Source of the DNA: Actinomycetes bacterium
Lineage (GTDB): Bacteria; Actinomycetota; Actinomycetes; Actinomycetales; Demequinaceae
Direction: 5' to 3'
NCBI GenBank assembly: GCA_023411615.1
Contig: JAEYOR010000056.1
Coordinates: forward strand, 1-35,889
DNA: 35,889 nt
A program made the translations under genes and the position numbers. Positions 6,999 through 16,511 of the stretch are shown piece after piece (the first letter of the stretch is position 1; every line of letters starts with the position of its first letter). The notes beneath the pieces were generated by a model that was not told where the DNA came from, ran no database searches, and saw only the letters and a program-made list of their open reading frames with translations.

Positions 6999-7886
6999 AT
7001 GACGACCAGGCGCTTTGGAACAGTTCTCACTGCCATGGTGACGCCCATGCATGAGGGCGGGGCGCTCGACCTGGAGAGCGCACAGCGCTTGGCGACGTAT
7101 TTGGTCGAGCACGGGAGCGACGGTCTCGTCCTGTCTGGCACCACTGGCGAGGCGCCGACGACGCACGCACCGGAGAAGGTTGACCTCATCCGTGCCGTGC
7201 GCGCCGCAGTAGGCCCCGATGTGACGATCTTCACCGGAGCGGGCTCAAACGACACTGCCCACGCGGTGCGCATGGCGGAACAAGGTGAAGAAGCGGGAGC
7301 GGATGGAATTCTCGCCGTCACCCCGTACTACTCGAAGCCAACTGACGCCGGTGTTGTCGCGCACTTCCGCGCCATTCTTGGATCCACAAACTTGCCCGTC
7401 ATGTTGTACGACATTCCCGGCCGCACGGGCCTTGGGATCAGTGACTGGGCTCTTGACCAGATGGCGGGCCACGATCGCGTTGTCGCCGTCAAAGACGCGA
7501 CTGGCGACGTCGCGCAAGCGGCCGAACGCATCAAGCGCACGGGCCTTGACTGGTACTCCGGAGACGAGGCGCTCAACCTCGCCCTCTTGCGCGTGGGGGC
7601 CGTTGGTGTCGTGTCCGTCGCTTCGCACATTGCTGGGCTCGAGATGGCGAAGTTCTTTGCCGCATTCGAGGCCGGCGACCTCGAGGAAGCGGAACGTCTC
7701 CACAATTCCCTCATGCCCGTGTACTCCACGATCTTCAACGGCCCCGGGGCCATCAACGCTAAGTCCGCCCTCGCATGGGCTGGCGTCATCGCAAGCCGCG
7801 CGATGCGGCTACCCCTTTTGCCAGCGTCGGACGCCGACTATGCAGCAACGATCGCGGCGCTTGAGGCCGCGGGAATGACTCGATGA
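6999..7886 (+). CDS. dapA: 4-hydroxy-tetrahydrodipicolinate synthase
   Basis: A 295-residue class I aldolase that condenses pyruvate with aspartate semialdehyde, the first step of the diaminopimelate/lysine branch. The Schiff-base lysine is K165 in VVAVKDATG. The threonines of LSGTTGEAPT (T48, T49), the tyrosine of MLYDIPGRTG (Y137) and the arginine that follows (R142) complete the known active site. The length is normal. I prefer ATG 6999 over ATG 6993 because TAGGTT sits exactly six bases before it. The stop overlaps the RNase J start as ATGA, so the two genes are co-translated, a common actinobacterial pairing. Confidence 0.96.
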   Translation: MTTRRFGTVLTAMVTPMHEGGALDLESAQRLATYLVEHGSDGLVLSGTTGEAPTTHAPEKVDLIRAVRAAVGPDVTIFTGAGSNDTAHAVRMAEQGEEAGADGILAVTPYYSKPTDAGVVAHFRAILGSTNLPVMLYDIPGRTGLGISDWALDQMAGHDRVVAVKDATGDVAQAAERIKRTGLDWYSGDEALNLALLRVGAVGVVSVASHIAGLEMAKFFAAFEAGDLEEAERLHNSLMPVYSTIFNGPGAINAKSALAWAGVIASRAMRLPLLPASDADYAATIAALEAAGMTR

Positions 7887-9565
7887 ACTTTCACCCTGAA
7901 CTGCCCAGCCCGCCGCCCCTAGCCGAGGGCGCGCTTCGCCTCATTCCGCTCGGCGGCCTCGGTGAGGTTGGCCGCAATATGCACGTCATTGAGTACGCCG
8001 GCCGGTTGCTCATCGTCGACTGTGGCGTGCTCTTCCCGGAAGAGAACCAGCCGGGAGTCGACCTTGTCTTGCCGGACCTCACATTCCTCGAGGACCGTCT
8101 CGCAGACATCGAAGCGGTGGTCCTCACTCACGGCCACGAGGACCACATTGGTGCCGTTCCTTACTTGTTGCGCATGCGCGCAGACATCCCCCTAGTGGGC
8201 TCGCAGCTGACTCTCGCCTTCATCGAATCCAAACTCGCTGAACACCGCATTACTCCGTACACGCTCGCCGTGAAGGAAGGCCAGCGGGAGAAGCTCGGCG
8301 ACTTCGACCTCGAGTTCGTCGCGGTCAACCACTCGATCCCCGATGCGCTCGCGGTGTTCATCCGCACGCCAGCAGGAACTGTGCTCAACACGGGCGACTT
8401 CAAGATGGACCAGTTGCCACTCGATGGGCGCATCACGGACTTGCGCGCCTTCGCTCGCTTTGGCGAAGAAGGGGTCGACATATTCCAGGTCGACTCGACA
8501 AACGCTGAAGTCCCAGGCTTCACGACGTCGGAGGTCGAGATTGGGCCGACGCTCGACAGGCTTTTCGCCACGGCTACGGGTCGCATCATTGTTGCGTCTT
8601 TTGCTTCACACGTTCACCGCGTCCAGCAAGTAATTGACGCCGCCTCTGCTCACGGGCGCAGGGTGGCCTTTGTGGGCCGGTCGATGGTGAAGAACATGGC
8701 GATTGCCGCCGAACTCGGTTACCTCAACGTGCCAGACGGGCTTCTTGTCGACGCAAAGAAGGCCGATCAAATGCCTCGCGACGAAGTGGTCTTCATGTCC
8801 ACGGGATCTCAAGGTGAACCGATGGCGGCGCTCAGCCGGATGGCGAGCCGCGACCACAAGGTCGAAGTGGGCAAGGGCGATTTGGTGATCTTGGCGTCGT
8901 CCCTCATCCCCGGCAACGAGAACGCGGTGTTTCGTGTCATCAATGGCCTCATGCGCCTCGGTGCTGACGTTGTCCACCAGGGCAGCGCCCGTGTTCACGT
9001 CTCAGGCCACGCCTCTGCGGGGGAGCTGCTGTATTGCTTCAACATCTTGCGGCCCAAGAACGTCATGCCGATTCACGGCGAAATTCGCCACCTGCTCGCA
9101 GCGAGTCGCCTCGCCGAAAAGACCGGTGTCAGTCCCGACAACATTGTGCTCACCGAGAATGGCGTGGTCGTTGACCTTATCGACGGCAAAGCGAGCGTGG
9201 TTGGCGCGATCGACTATCACAACATTTACGTTGACGGCTCGTCCGTTGGAGAAATCACCGAGACCGAGCTGAAGGACCGCCGCATCTTGGCGGACGAGGG
9301 TTTTGTCTCCGTACTCGCTGTGGTCGACACGTCCAATGGCCAGGTGGTGTCCGGCCCCGAGGTCCACGCGCGTGGCCTTGCGGAGGATGACAGCGTGTTC
9401 GACGCGATCCTCGATGACATCAAGACGGCTCTTGAAGACGCCGCGCGCTCGGGTTCGGCCGATAACCATCAGCTCCAGCAGGTGATGCGCCGCGTTGTCG
9501 GGCGTTTTGTCGGAACCAAGCTGCGGCGTCGGCCGATGATCATCCCCATCGTCATCGAGGCCTAA
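7883..9565 (+). CDS. rnj: Ribonuclease J
   Basis: A 560-residue metallo-beta-lactamase/beta-CASP ribonuclease that matures and degrades RNA with 5'-exonuclease and endonuclease activity. The zinc signature HGHEDH is at residues 83-88. The beta-CASP region contains the FASHVHRVQQV and FVGRSMVKN segments, followed by the later VSGHASAGE histidine and the MPIHGE motif. The C-terminal domain that aids dimer formation is complete, and the size is normal. It starts inside the dapA stop codon (ATGA). RNase Y is also encoded in this window (19495), so this organism has both enzymes, whose roles may partly overlap. Confidence 0.96.
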   Translation: MNFHPELPSPPPLAEGALRLIPLGGLGEVGRNMHVIEYAGRLLIVDCGVLFPEENQPGVDLVLPDLTFLEDRLADIEAVVLTHGHEDHIGAVPYLLRMRADIPLVGSQLTLAFIESKLAEHRITPYTLAVKEGQREKLGDFDLEFVAVNHSIPDALAVFIRTPAGTVLNTGDFKMDQLPLDGRITDLRAFARFGEEGVDIFQVDSTNAEVPGFTTSEVEIGPTLDRLFATATGRIIVASFASHVHRVQQVIDAASAHGRRVAFVGRSMVKNMAIAAELGYLNVPDGLLVDAKKADQMPRDEVVFMSTGSQGEPMAALSRMASRDHKVEVGKGDLVILASSLIPGNENAVFRVINGLMRLGADVVHQGSARVHVSGHASAGELLYCFNILRPKNVMPIHGEIRHLLAASRLAEKTGVSPDNIVLTENGVVVDLIDGKASVVGAIDYHNIYVDGSSVGEITETELKDRRILADEGFVSVLAVVDTSNGQVVSGPEVHARGLAEDDSVFDAILDDIKTALEDAARSGSADNHQLQQVMRRVVGRFVGTKLRRRPMIIPIVIEA

Positions 9566-9654
9566 GCGCGATTTCGCCGGCGCGAGAGGACTGACGCCGT
9601 GCCCGGGGTGGCTTCCGCCGCGCGTGGGTGCAGCGTCGTAGCCTGAGAGACATC

Positions 9655-12267
9655 ATGGCCTCATCTCGTTCCTCGAGCTCTCGCTCCTCCTCAAACGGTC
9701 ACCCGCGCCGCCAGAGCGCGCCGCCGCGTTCAAGGCCCGTGGCGAAGACCAAGCCGATGCCCGTGCGCGCCTTGCAGGGCATGGGCTCGGGTTCGGCGCG
9801 ACTCGTCGGTGGAGGCGTCCGACGCTTGGGCCAAGGGGCCCGTGACGTCCCGCCCGAAGTGCGCCGGGATGGTTTGGCGCTCACTCTCATCGTTCTTGCG
9901 GTGCTTGTCGCGGCGTCGGAATGGTTTGGACTCGACAACTGGTTTGGGCAACTTCTCCACCGGGTGGCGGCAGGAACCTTTGGAGTCATTGCGCTCGTGC
10001 TGCCGCTGTTGCTCTTTGCGATGGCGATCCGGCTGTTCCGTGCTCCGCAAGAAGGCGACACGAATTACCGGATCACCTTCGGTTTTGTGCTGCTCATCAT
10101 GACCGTGGCGGCGATCATTCACATTGGCGCGGACCGCCCATCTCCGTCCGACGGCCTCGTTGAGGTGCAGCAGGCTGGCGGAATTCTCGGGTTCCTGCCG
10201 GGCACTCCGCTCGCGAATCTGCTCACCCCGGGGCTCGCAGTCTTTGTGTTGCTCGTGGCGTCACTTGGCGCCGTTCTCATCATCGTGGGCCGGCCGCTGC
10301 GGGACATCATTGCCCTTGTTGTTGACACGCTGCGCCGGATGCGTGGCGGGGGCGAGGAAGCGTACGACGACGATCTTGACCTTCCGGAACACGGAACTCT
10401 CGAGCCGACGACGCGCCGAATGAGCCTGCGCGGGCGTGCGAGCCGTGCCCGGGGCAAGCTCGGGGGCTATGTGGGAGACGAGGCCTTTGCGTCGGCCGCG
10501 TCACGTGAACGCACCCAATTTGACGACATCGTTGATCCCGCGGGGAGGGAGGACACTCCCACCCAAGAGGACCCGATGATCCCCGGCGAGGACTCTCACG
10601 CCTACGGCGGCCTCTCGCCTTACGAGCCTTATGAGGTCGAGGATCCGCACGTCGACGGCAACGACGAGATTCCTCGCACAGAGAAGCTGGCGCCGCCCAC
10701 CGCCGTGGTGCCGGTGGGGGAGCAGGGTGAACTTGAGAATGCCACTCCGTATGTGCTGCCTAGCCCGGACCTGTTGAAGAAGGGTGCGCCTCACAAGACC
10801 CGATCGGCAGCAAATGACCGCGTGGTCGAGGCACTGACGAGCGTTCTTGAGCAGTTCGGCGTTGATGCCGTTGTCACAGGCTTCACCCGTGGGCCTACGG
10901 TGACGCGCTACGAAGTCGAGCTCGGGCAGGGCGTCAAGGTCGAGAAGATCACGCAGTTGTCAAAGAACATTGCGTATGCCGTGGCCAGCCCCGATATTCG
11001 CATCCTGTCGCCCATTCCTGGGAAGATGGCGATTGGTATTGAGATTCCCAACTCGGACCGCGAGACGGTGTCCCTTGGTGACGTGTTGCGCTCTGCCGTT
11101 GCGGTCAAGAACGACCATCCGATGGCGATCGGCATTGGCAAAGATGTCGAAGGCGGCTACGTCATGGCCAATCTCGCGAAGATGCCGCACCTCCTTGTCG
11201 CGGGTGCCACGGGCGCGGGAAAGTCATCGTTCGTCAACTCGATGATCACCTCGATCCTTATGCGGGCGACCCCGTCTGAGGTGCGCATGGTGCTCGTCGA
11301 CCCGAAGAGAGTGGAACTGTCGATCTACGAAGGCATTCCGCACCTCATCACGCCGATCATCACTGATCCCAAGAAAGCCGCGCAGGCTCTCGAATGGGTC
11401 GTCAAAGAGATGGACACCCGCTACGACGACCTCGCGATGTACGGCTACAAACACGTCGACGACTTCAACAAGGCGGTGCGCGCCGGCAAGGTGAAGCCGT
11501 TGCCCGGTTCGGAACGCCGCATCACGACGTATCCGTATCTGCTCGTCATCGTGGACGAGCTCGCGGACCTCATGATGGTGGCGCCTCGCGACGTCGACGA
11601 TTCGGTTCAGCGCATCACTCAGCTCGCCCGCGCCGCTGGTATCCACCTCGTGCTCGCCACACAGCGCCCGTCCGTCGATATCGTCACCGGCACCATCAAG
11701 GCCAACGTGCCGTCGCGACTCGCCTTCGCCACCTCCTCGCTGGCCGACTCACGCGTCGTCCTCGACATGCCAGGCGCCGAGAAGTTGGTGGGACAAGGTG
11801 ACGCTCTCTTCTTGCCCATGGGTGAGTCGAAGCCGATGCGCGTTCAGGGAGCATGGGTGACAGAGTCCGAAATTCATGCCGCGGTGGAGCATGTGAAGCG
11901 ACAAGCGCAGCCAAGTTTCCGTGACGACGTGCTCGCGGTGAGCAAAGAGGCGAAGGTCGCGGAGGACATCGGTGATGATCTCGATGACCTGCTCCAGGCC
12001 GCAGAACTTGTCATCACCACGCAATTAGGTTCCACCTCGATGCTGCAAAGGAAATTGCGGGTGGGCTTCGCCAAGGCCGGGCGGCTCATGGACTTGCTTG
12101 AAAGCCGCGAAATCGTTGGGCCATCCCAAGGCTCTAAGGCGCGTGAGGTCTTGGTCACACCGGACGAATTGGCGTCGACGCTGGCTATTCTGCGGGGCGG
12201 TTCCTCGGCTACCGTGAGGGACACATACCCGAGCGATTCCGAGGTCGATTCATGGGAGGATTCTTAG
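9655..12267 (+). CDS. ftsK: DNA translocase FtsK/SpoIIIE
   Basis: An 870-residue membrane-anchored DNA pump that clears chromosomal DNA from the division septum and aids dimer resolution. After a basic, serine-rich N-terminus come four or five membrane helices (about residues 75-215), then an acidic variable linker (about 230-380). The alpha/beta motor domain has the Walker A GATGAGKSS (about residue 517) and Walker B LLVIVDELADLMM. The gamma winged-helix DNA-reading domain ends the protein (about 785-845). I chose ATG 9655; an in-frame GTG at 9628 would add nine residues but has no ribosome site. A TAGCCT lies ten bases before the ATG. The last 16 bases overlap the c-di-GMP gene. Confidence 0.95.
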   Translation: MASSRSSSSRSSSNGHPRRQSAPPRSRPVAKTKPMPVRALQGMGSGSARLVGGGVRRLGQGARDVPPEVRRDGLALTLIVLAVLVAASEWFGLDNWFGQLLHRVAAGTFGVIALVLPLLLFAMAIRLFRAPQEGDTNYRITFGFVLLIMTVAAIIHIGADRPSPSDGLVEVQQAGGILGFLPGTPLANLLTPGLAVFVLLVASLGAVLIIVGRPLRDIIALVVDTLRRMRGGGEEAYDDDLDLPEHGTLEPTTRRMSLRGRASRARGKLGGYVGDEAFASAASRERTQFDDIVDPAGREDTPTQEDPMIPGEDSHAYGGLSPYEPYEVEDPHVDGNDEIPRTEKLAPPTAVVPVGEQGELENATPYVLPSPDLLKKGAPHKTRSAANDRVVEALTSVLEQFGVDAVVTGFTRGPTVTRYEVELGQGVKVEKITQLSKNIAYAVASPDIRILSPIPGKMAIGIEIPNSDRETVSLGDVLRSAVAVKNDHPMAIGIGKDVEGGYVMANLAKMPHLLVAGATGAGKSSFVNSMITSILMRATPSEVRMVLVDPKRVELSIYEGIPHLITPIITDPKKAAQALEWVVKEMDTRYDDLAMYGYKHVDDFNKAVRAGKVKPLPGSERRITTYPYLLVIVDELADLMMVAPRDVDDSVQRITQLARAAGIHLVLATQRPSVDIVTGTIKANVPSRLAFATSSLADSRVVLDMPGAEKLVGQGDALFLPMGESKPMRVQGAWVTESEIHAAVEHVKRQAQPSFRDDVLAVSKEAKVAEDIGDDLDDLLQAAELVITTQLGSTSMLQRKLRVGFAKAGRLMDLLESREIVGPSQGSKAREVLVTPDELASTLAILRGGSSATVRDTYPSDSEVDSWEDS

Positions 12268-14531
12268 GCCTGCTTGAGCGGCCTGAGGTTGCGGCGGGCG
12301 CCGCAGTGCTCGTGCTCGCCGGGTGCGCCGTCATCTTCCTCTCATTTGTCCGCGCCGCCAAGGTGCGGCGCACGCGCGATGAGGCTTTAGCGCGTGAGCG
12401 TCGGCTCCGCCATCAGGTCGACGCCATCCTTGCATCCGCTCGAGATGGGATCGTCGTTGTCTCGGACTCCGGTGACGTGGTGCTTCTCACCGATGTGGGC
12501 GCTGCCATGGTGGGCCTTGTCAAGGACACCGTTGTTGGCCGGCCGCTCAGCCGGATGCCGCTTCGCGCGGTTGATGAGCACATGCGCCCCCTTATGCCAC
12601 AAGAGGTTTTCACTCCTGGCCGGGACGACGTGCGCCCGCGTGTCATCGGGGTGCCAGGCAGGCGTGGCCGTGACGACATTCGATGGGTGCACCTTCGCTC
12701 GATTGTCGTTGACGACGCCATCGACGGCTCGCGCGCCACGATCACCACGCTGATGGACCCCACGGGCCTTGAAGAAGCGGCCGAAGCACTGCAACGCTCC
12801 GACACCCAGTTCCGGCGAGCGATGGAAAACGCGCCAAGCGGGATGGCCCTTGTCGATCTCGAGTGGCGTCTCATGGAGGTCAACCGAGCGTTTGCGGAAC
12901 TGATGGGTTCGACGGTTTCGGCGTTGCGAGGCACCCCGTTCAGCGCACTGTCGCACCCCCATGATCTGCAGGCCGAGCGCGACCAATTGCAACGCCTGTA
13001 CGACGGACTTCAAAGCCATTTCTCTCTCGAGAAGCGCTACGTGCGCGCCGATGGCAACGTGGTGTGGGCGGTGCTTGAGGTCGCTTTGGTCCGGTACGCG
13101 GGCGGCGCGCCGGATCACTATGTGGTCCAGGTGCGCGACTCGACCGATGATCGCCTGCGTTCTGAGTTGATGGCCCACCGTGCGATGCACGACCCCCTCA
13201 CCGGACTCGCGAACCGGACGCTCATGCAAGAGGTCTTGCAACAGGTTCTCGACCAGCCCGACCCCACGTCGAGGGTGGGCGTGATCGCCGTTGACCTTGA
13301 CGGCTTCAAAGGTCTCAATGACCGCTTTGGCCACGCGACGGGTGACAACGCGCTCGTCCATGTGGCGGGGGTGTTGCGTTCGGCCGCGGCGGGGCGTGGC
13401 ACTGTCGCGCGCATCGGTGGGGACGAGTTTGTCATCGTCGTGCAGGATCCCGACGCGTCGAGAGCATTGTTTGACATCGCGGCGGCAATTCACGCAGGCC
13501 TCAAGAGACCGCTGCAGGTGAAGCGCCACCAGCTGAATTTGCACGCGTCCGTGGGCATCGCGATGGCGGATGATGAGTCGATCCAAGGAGGTGCGCCGGG
13601 CCTCCTCAGCGCGGCTGACGCGGCGATGTACCGGGCGAAAGCCCTCGGCAAGTCGCGGACCGAGGTGTACGACCCGACGATGCGGAGCGCAACCGAGAAC
13701 CAGTCCGCGCTCGCGGGGGAGTTGGCGCAGGCGATCGACAATGGTGACCTTGTCTTGCATTACCAACCGGTCTATGACTTGACGACGCGGTCAGTCGTGG
13801 GATACGAAGCGCTCGTGCGGTGGCAGCACCACACGCGCGGATTGCTGTTGCCGAATGCCTTTCTCGGTCTGCTTGACGATCGCAAACTCGCCACTCAGTT
13901 GGGGTCGCTGCTCGTTGAACAGGCCGCAGACTTCTTGGCTCGCCACCCGTCTCAGGCGAGTTGGGTTTCCCTCAACGTGTCGGCGGATCAACTTGGCGAC
14001 AGCGAGTTCGCCAACGCGGTGTTGGCGGCGATTAACGCGCATCACTTGAGTCCGCAACGTCTCGTCATTGAACTGACCGAGGCGTCTTTGGTGGCGCCGA
14101 ACACACGCATTCGCCATGAACTCACCGAGTTGCGAAACGCAGGCGTACCGATCCTTCTCGATGACTTCGGAACGGGTGTGTCCCCGCTGTCGTACTTGCG
14201 AGACCTTCCCGTGTCCGGCGTCAAACTCGATATGTCCTTTGTGGCAGGGATTCCCGAGGACCCAGCGGGCGCACGCGTATCTCGTGCGCTCGGGGCTCTC
14301 GCACGAGAACTTGGTTTGGCAACGATCGCGGAAGGCATCGAGACGGAATCGCAGGCCGAGTTCCTCGCTCGGTGCGGTTGGCGGTATGGCCAAGGGTGGC
14401 TGTTTGGCGTTGCTCAACCGGCAAGCGCGGTGATCGCGCAGCAGGTGCCGTACCTCGACAGCCGGATCGATCCTCGGCCTCAAGACCGCGATAACCCGTT
14501 TGATCTTCCGCCGTTGCCCACCGTCGGCTAG
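12252..14531 (+). CDS. PAS-PAS-GGDEF-EAL cyclic-di-GMP enzyme
   Basis: A 759-residue protein with one N-terminal membrane helix (about 13-34), two PAS-type sensor regions (about 53-170 and 180-300), a GGDEF domain and an EAL domain. The cyclase signature GGDEF is intact at 389-393; no RxxD product-inhibition site is seen at the usual position before it. The EAL domain keeps EAL at 519-521, the asparagine of SLNVSA, the ELTE pair, LLDDFGTG, the lysine of VKLDMSF and the AEGIE glutamate. Both synthesis and breakdown of c-di-GMP are therefore possible, and which dominates cannot be told. The gene starts 16 bases inside ftsK, so expression is tied to it. No c-di-GMP effector is seen nearby. Confidence 0.95.
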   Translation: MGGFLGLLERPEVAAGAAVLVLAGCAVIFLSFVRAAKVRRTRDEALARERRLRHQVDAILASARDGIVVVSDSGDVVLLTDVGAAMVGLVKDTVVGRPLSRMPLRAVDEHMRPLMPQEVFTPGRDDVRPRVIGVPGRRGRDDIRWVHLRSIVVDDAIDGSRATITTLMDPTGLEEAAEALQRSDTQFRRAMENAPSGMALVDLEWRLMEVNRAFAELMGSTVSALRGTPFSALSHPHDLQAERDQLQRLYDGLQSHFSLEKRYVRADGNVVWAVLEVALVRYAGGAPDHYVVQVRDSTDDRLRSELMAHRAMHDPLTGLANRTLMQEVLQQVLDQPDPTSRVGVIAVDLDGFKGLNDRFGHATGDNALVHVAGVLRSAAAGRGTVARIGGDEFVIVVQDPDASRALFDIAAAIHAGLKRPLQVKRHQLNLHASVGIAMADDESIQGGAPGLLSAADAAMYRAKALGKSRTEVYDPTMRSATENQSALAGELAQAIDNGDLVLHYQPVYDLTTRSVVGYEALVRWQHHTRGLLLPNAFLGLLDDRKLATQLGSLLVEQAADFLARHPSQASWVSLNVSADQLGDSEFANAVLAAINAHHLSPQRLVIELTEASLVAPNTRIRHELTELRNAGVPILLDDFGTGVSPLSYLRDLPVSGVKLDMSFVAGIPEDPAGARVSRALGALARELGLATIAEGIETESQAEFLARCGWRYGQGWLFGVAQPASAVIAQQVPYLDSRIDPRPQDRDNPFDLPPLPTVG

Positions 14532-14540
14532 ACCGTCCCA

Positions 14541-14558
14541 CCGCGTGACGCGACGCGG
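14541..14558. terminator. Hairpin between the c-di-GMP gene and capA
   Basis: CCGCGT (14541-14546), loop GACGCG, ACGCGG (14553-14558) forms a 6-bp GC-rich stem in the 31-bp gap between two convergent stop codons. There is no T run. It is a possible bidirectional terminator. Confidence 0.4.
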
Positions 14559-14562
14559 GGCG

Positions 14563-15855
14563 CTACATATCCCGCGGCACGATCTCCATACTGCGCGCGA
14601 GAGCCGGCGCCGGCGTCGTCCGCATGGGGGCCTGATCGCCGACGGACGTGGCGACCCGCTCGATTCGCGCGGCGACTTCGGCCGCGCTGAGGCGCCCCAC
14701 ACCGTCGGGGTAGTCGGTGAGCGCGTACACGCGGTGTTTGCCGAGTCGATCGACGGTGATGGGCGTCCACTCCGGCTCGACCGTCACCCGTTTATCGCGA
14801 TCGACAGTGAAGGTGGCTGTCAGGAGCACACCTGAGTTCGTCTGTGCCACGCAGCACTGGGTGTCTTGGTTCGACAGGTAGTTGCCGAGCCCAAAGGCAG
14901 TCCACATGCCGTCACCGTTGGGACCGCCAGGCAGGAGTTCAATCGGTTGCGGCACGTGCGCGTGGTGTCCCACGTACAGGTCAACGAGGCCCGATGCGGC
15001 GATTCTTTCGGCAAGCAGCCTTTGGGCGTCCGTGGGCGAGGTCCGGTACTCGACACAGCAGTGGATAGACGCGACCACAACGTCGGCACCAGCGTCGCGG
15101 GCTCGTTGAGCTGCCGCGATGACAGGGTCAGCGTCCGACGACTCTGCATTGAAGGTATCGACTGCCCACGGCTCGCCCGGGGGCTTCGGCAGGCCGTTGA
15201 GGCTGTCATAGGTGAGGGAAATATGTGCGACGGTGACCGGCTCGCCGTCGCCGTGAATGACGTACATCTGGGTGCCTGCAGCTTCAGTCTCGGTCCGAGA
15301 CGTTCCGGTCGCCCCCATTCCAGCCGCCGCGAACTCCATGAGCGTCGTCTCGATGCCCGCCTTGCGACGGTCGACGCTGTGGTTGGAGGCGGTTGAACAG
15401 CCGTCCCAGCCGTCTTCGGCGAGGTCAGGAACGATTTCACGCGGAGATCCGAACATAGGGTAGCCAGACGGCGCCGTGCCGGGCGGCGCCACCGGAACCT
15501 CCATATGGCACAACGCGAGGTCTGCACCGGCGATGTACGGACGGATGTGGTCGGTGAGGGGGCTGAAGTCGATACCCGCACTCGTTGTCGCCGAACTCAC
15601 CACTGGCGCGTGAGGCAGAACGTCACCCGTCGCGACAAGGGTGAAACGCGTCGGAGGTGCAGGGGGAGGAGTGGGTGCGCTTGCCCTTTCGACCGTCGAC
15701 TCGGGCTCGACCGTCACTGTAGGAGGCGTCGTCGTCTCGTCGGTGGAGAGGGCCGGGGCGCCAACAACTCCGGCAATCAAGCCGACGGCGATCGCGACAG
15801 GAAGCCACAGGGCGAGGTATGCCCGACGGGGCGCGCGTGAAGCCATGTCCGCCAT
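14563..15855 (-). CDS. CapA-family protein (PGA_cap metallophosphatase fold)
   Basis: A 430-residue protein with an N-terminal membrane helix (about 11-33), then a proline- and threonine-rich linker, so its main domain is likely outside the cell. That domain matches the CapA/PGA_cap family: TLVATGDVLPHAPV at its start (GD metal-ligand motif), SNHSVDRR (NH motif), SIHCCVEY and YVGHHAHVPQP (HxH motif). CapA takes part in poly-gamma-glutamate capsule synthesis in Bacillus, but actinobacterial homologues often occur without capB and capC, as here, and their role is uncertain. A second ATG at 15846 (MASRAP) has GATAAT seven bases upstream on the minus strand and may be the true start. It is divergent from pgsA and converges on the c-di-GMP gene. 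Confidence 0.88.
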   Translation of the reverse strand: MADMASRAPRRAYLALWLPVAIAVGLIAGVVGAPALSTDETTTPPTVTVEPESTVERASAPTPPPAPPTRFTLVATGDVLPHAPVVSSATTSAGIDFSPLTDHIRPYIAGADLALCHMEVPVAPPGTAPSGYPMFGSPREIVPDLAEDGWDGCSTASNHSVDRRKAGIETTLMEFAAAGMGATGTSRTETEAAGTQMYVIHGDGEPVTVAHISLTYDSLNGLPKPPGEPWAVDTFNAESSDADPVIAAAQRARDAGADVVVASIHCCVEYRTSPTDAQRLLAERIAASGLVDLYVGHHAHVPQPIELLPGGPNGDGMWTAFGLGNYLSNQDTQCCVAQTNSGVLLTATFTVDRDKRVTVEPEWTPITVDRLGKHRVYALTDYPDGVGRLSAAEVAARIERVATSVGDQAPMRTTPAPALARSMEIVPRDM

Positions 15856-15890
15856 TATCGCTGGTCGTCCGCGCGCAGACGCCGTCCCAG

Positions 15891-15896
15891 TACGCT
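15891..15896 (+). promoter_or_regulatory. Leaderless -10 element (TACGCT) for pgsA
   Basis: TACGCT is followed by GTAGGC and the GTG at 15903. The N6 spacing supports this GTG over an upstream in-frame ATG at 15819, which lies inside the divergent capA gene. Confidence 0.5.
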
Positions 15897-15902
15897 GTAG
15901 GC

Positions 15903-16511
15903 GTGGTCCGTGACGTCCCCAACCTGCTGACGGTGCTGCGGCTCTTCGCGGTTCCCGTCATGGTGTTGTGCCTTGTGTGGGACGCGGGTGAGGAATCAAG
16001 TCTGCGGTGGATCGCCTTCGCGGTCTTCATTGCCGCAGCCTTCACCGACTGGCTTGACGGTTACCTCGCGCGGCGCTGGGATGTCGTCTCGTCATTTGGC
16101 AAACTTGCTGATCCGCTCGCCGATAAAGCGCTCGTGCTGGGCGGCCTCGCAGTGCTCGCTTATCGCGATGAGATTCCCTGGTGGCCACTGATCGTCATCG
16201 CGATTCGCGAAGTAGGGGTCACGTTTGGTCGCCTCGCGGTGGCGAAGGACGTGGTGATTCCGGCGTCGCTCGGCGGCAAGGCCAAGACGGCTCTCCAAGT
16301 GATTGCGCTCTTCCTCCTCCTCATGCCCGTTGCCGTGGCATGGATTGACACGGCTGGCTGGTGGATCTTGGTGGCCTCGGTGGTCGTTGCCGTGGCAACG
16401 GGGATCGACTACGCGTGGCGCATTGCGCGAATACGGCGAACGCCGACGCCCGGGCCCGACGCCGCTGAAACTCGGCTCGCATCGGCGGAGGGAGGCGGGC
16501 ATGGGGTCTGA
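15903..16511 (+). CDS. pgsA: CDP-diacylglycerol-glycerol-3-phosphate 3-phosphatidyltransferase
   Basis: A 202-residue integral membrane enzyme of the CDP-alcohol phosphatidyltransferase family, which makes phosphatidylglycerol phosphate from CDP-diacylglycerol. The signature D-G-x2-A-R-x8-G-x3-D-x3-D is complete: D52, G53, A56, R57, G66, D70, D74. About five to six membrane helices follow the usual pattern. The GTG start at 15903 gives the family-typical N-terminus (VRDVPNLLTVLRL); the ATG at 15819 would add 28 unrelated residues. Its last 11 bases overlap cinA, and the pgsA-cinA-clgR order is common in actinobacteria. Phosphatidylinositol-phosphate synthase is a related alternative, but the NLLTVLRL start favours PgsA. 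Confidence 0.93.
   Translation: MVRDVPNLLTVLRLFAVPVMVLCLVWDAGEESSLRWIAFAVFIAAAFTDWLDGYLARRWDVVSSFGKLADPLADKALVLGGLAVLAYRDEIPWWPLIVIAIREVGVTFGRLAVAKDVVIPASLGGKAKTALQVIALFLLLMPVAVAWIDTAGWWILVASVVVAVATGIDYAWRIARIRRTPTPGPDAAETRLASAEGGGHGV

Noticed and set aside
12387..13766. 459-residue minus-strand open frame
   Set aside because: It lies fully inside the PAS-GGDEF-EAL gene and shows no domain; His/Arg-rich composition fits an antisense shadow.
14563..15855. capA as evidence for a capsule locus
   Set aside because: No capB, capC or other polymer genes lie nearby; a lone CapA-like gene does not support capsule synthesis.
16303..16500. Upstream extension of cinA
   Set aside because: It lies out of frame inside pgsA, and the ATG at 16501 has a strong ribosome site and the family N-terminus.
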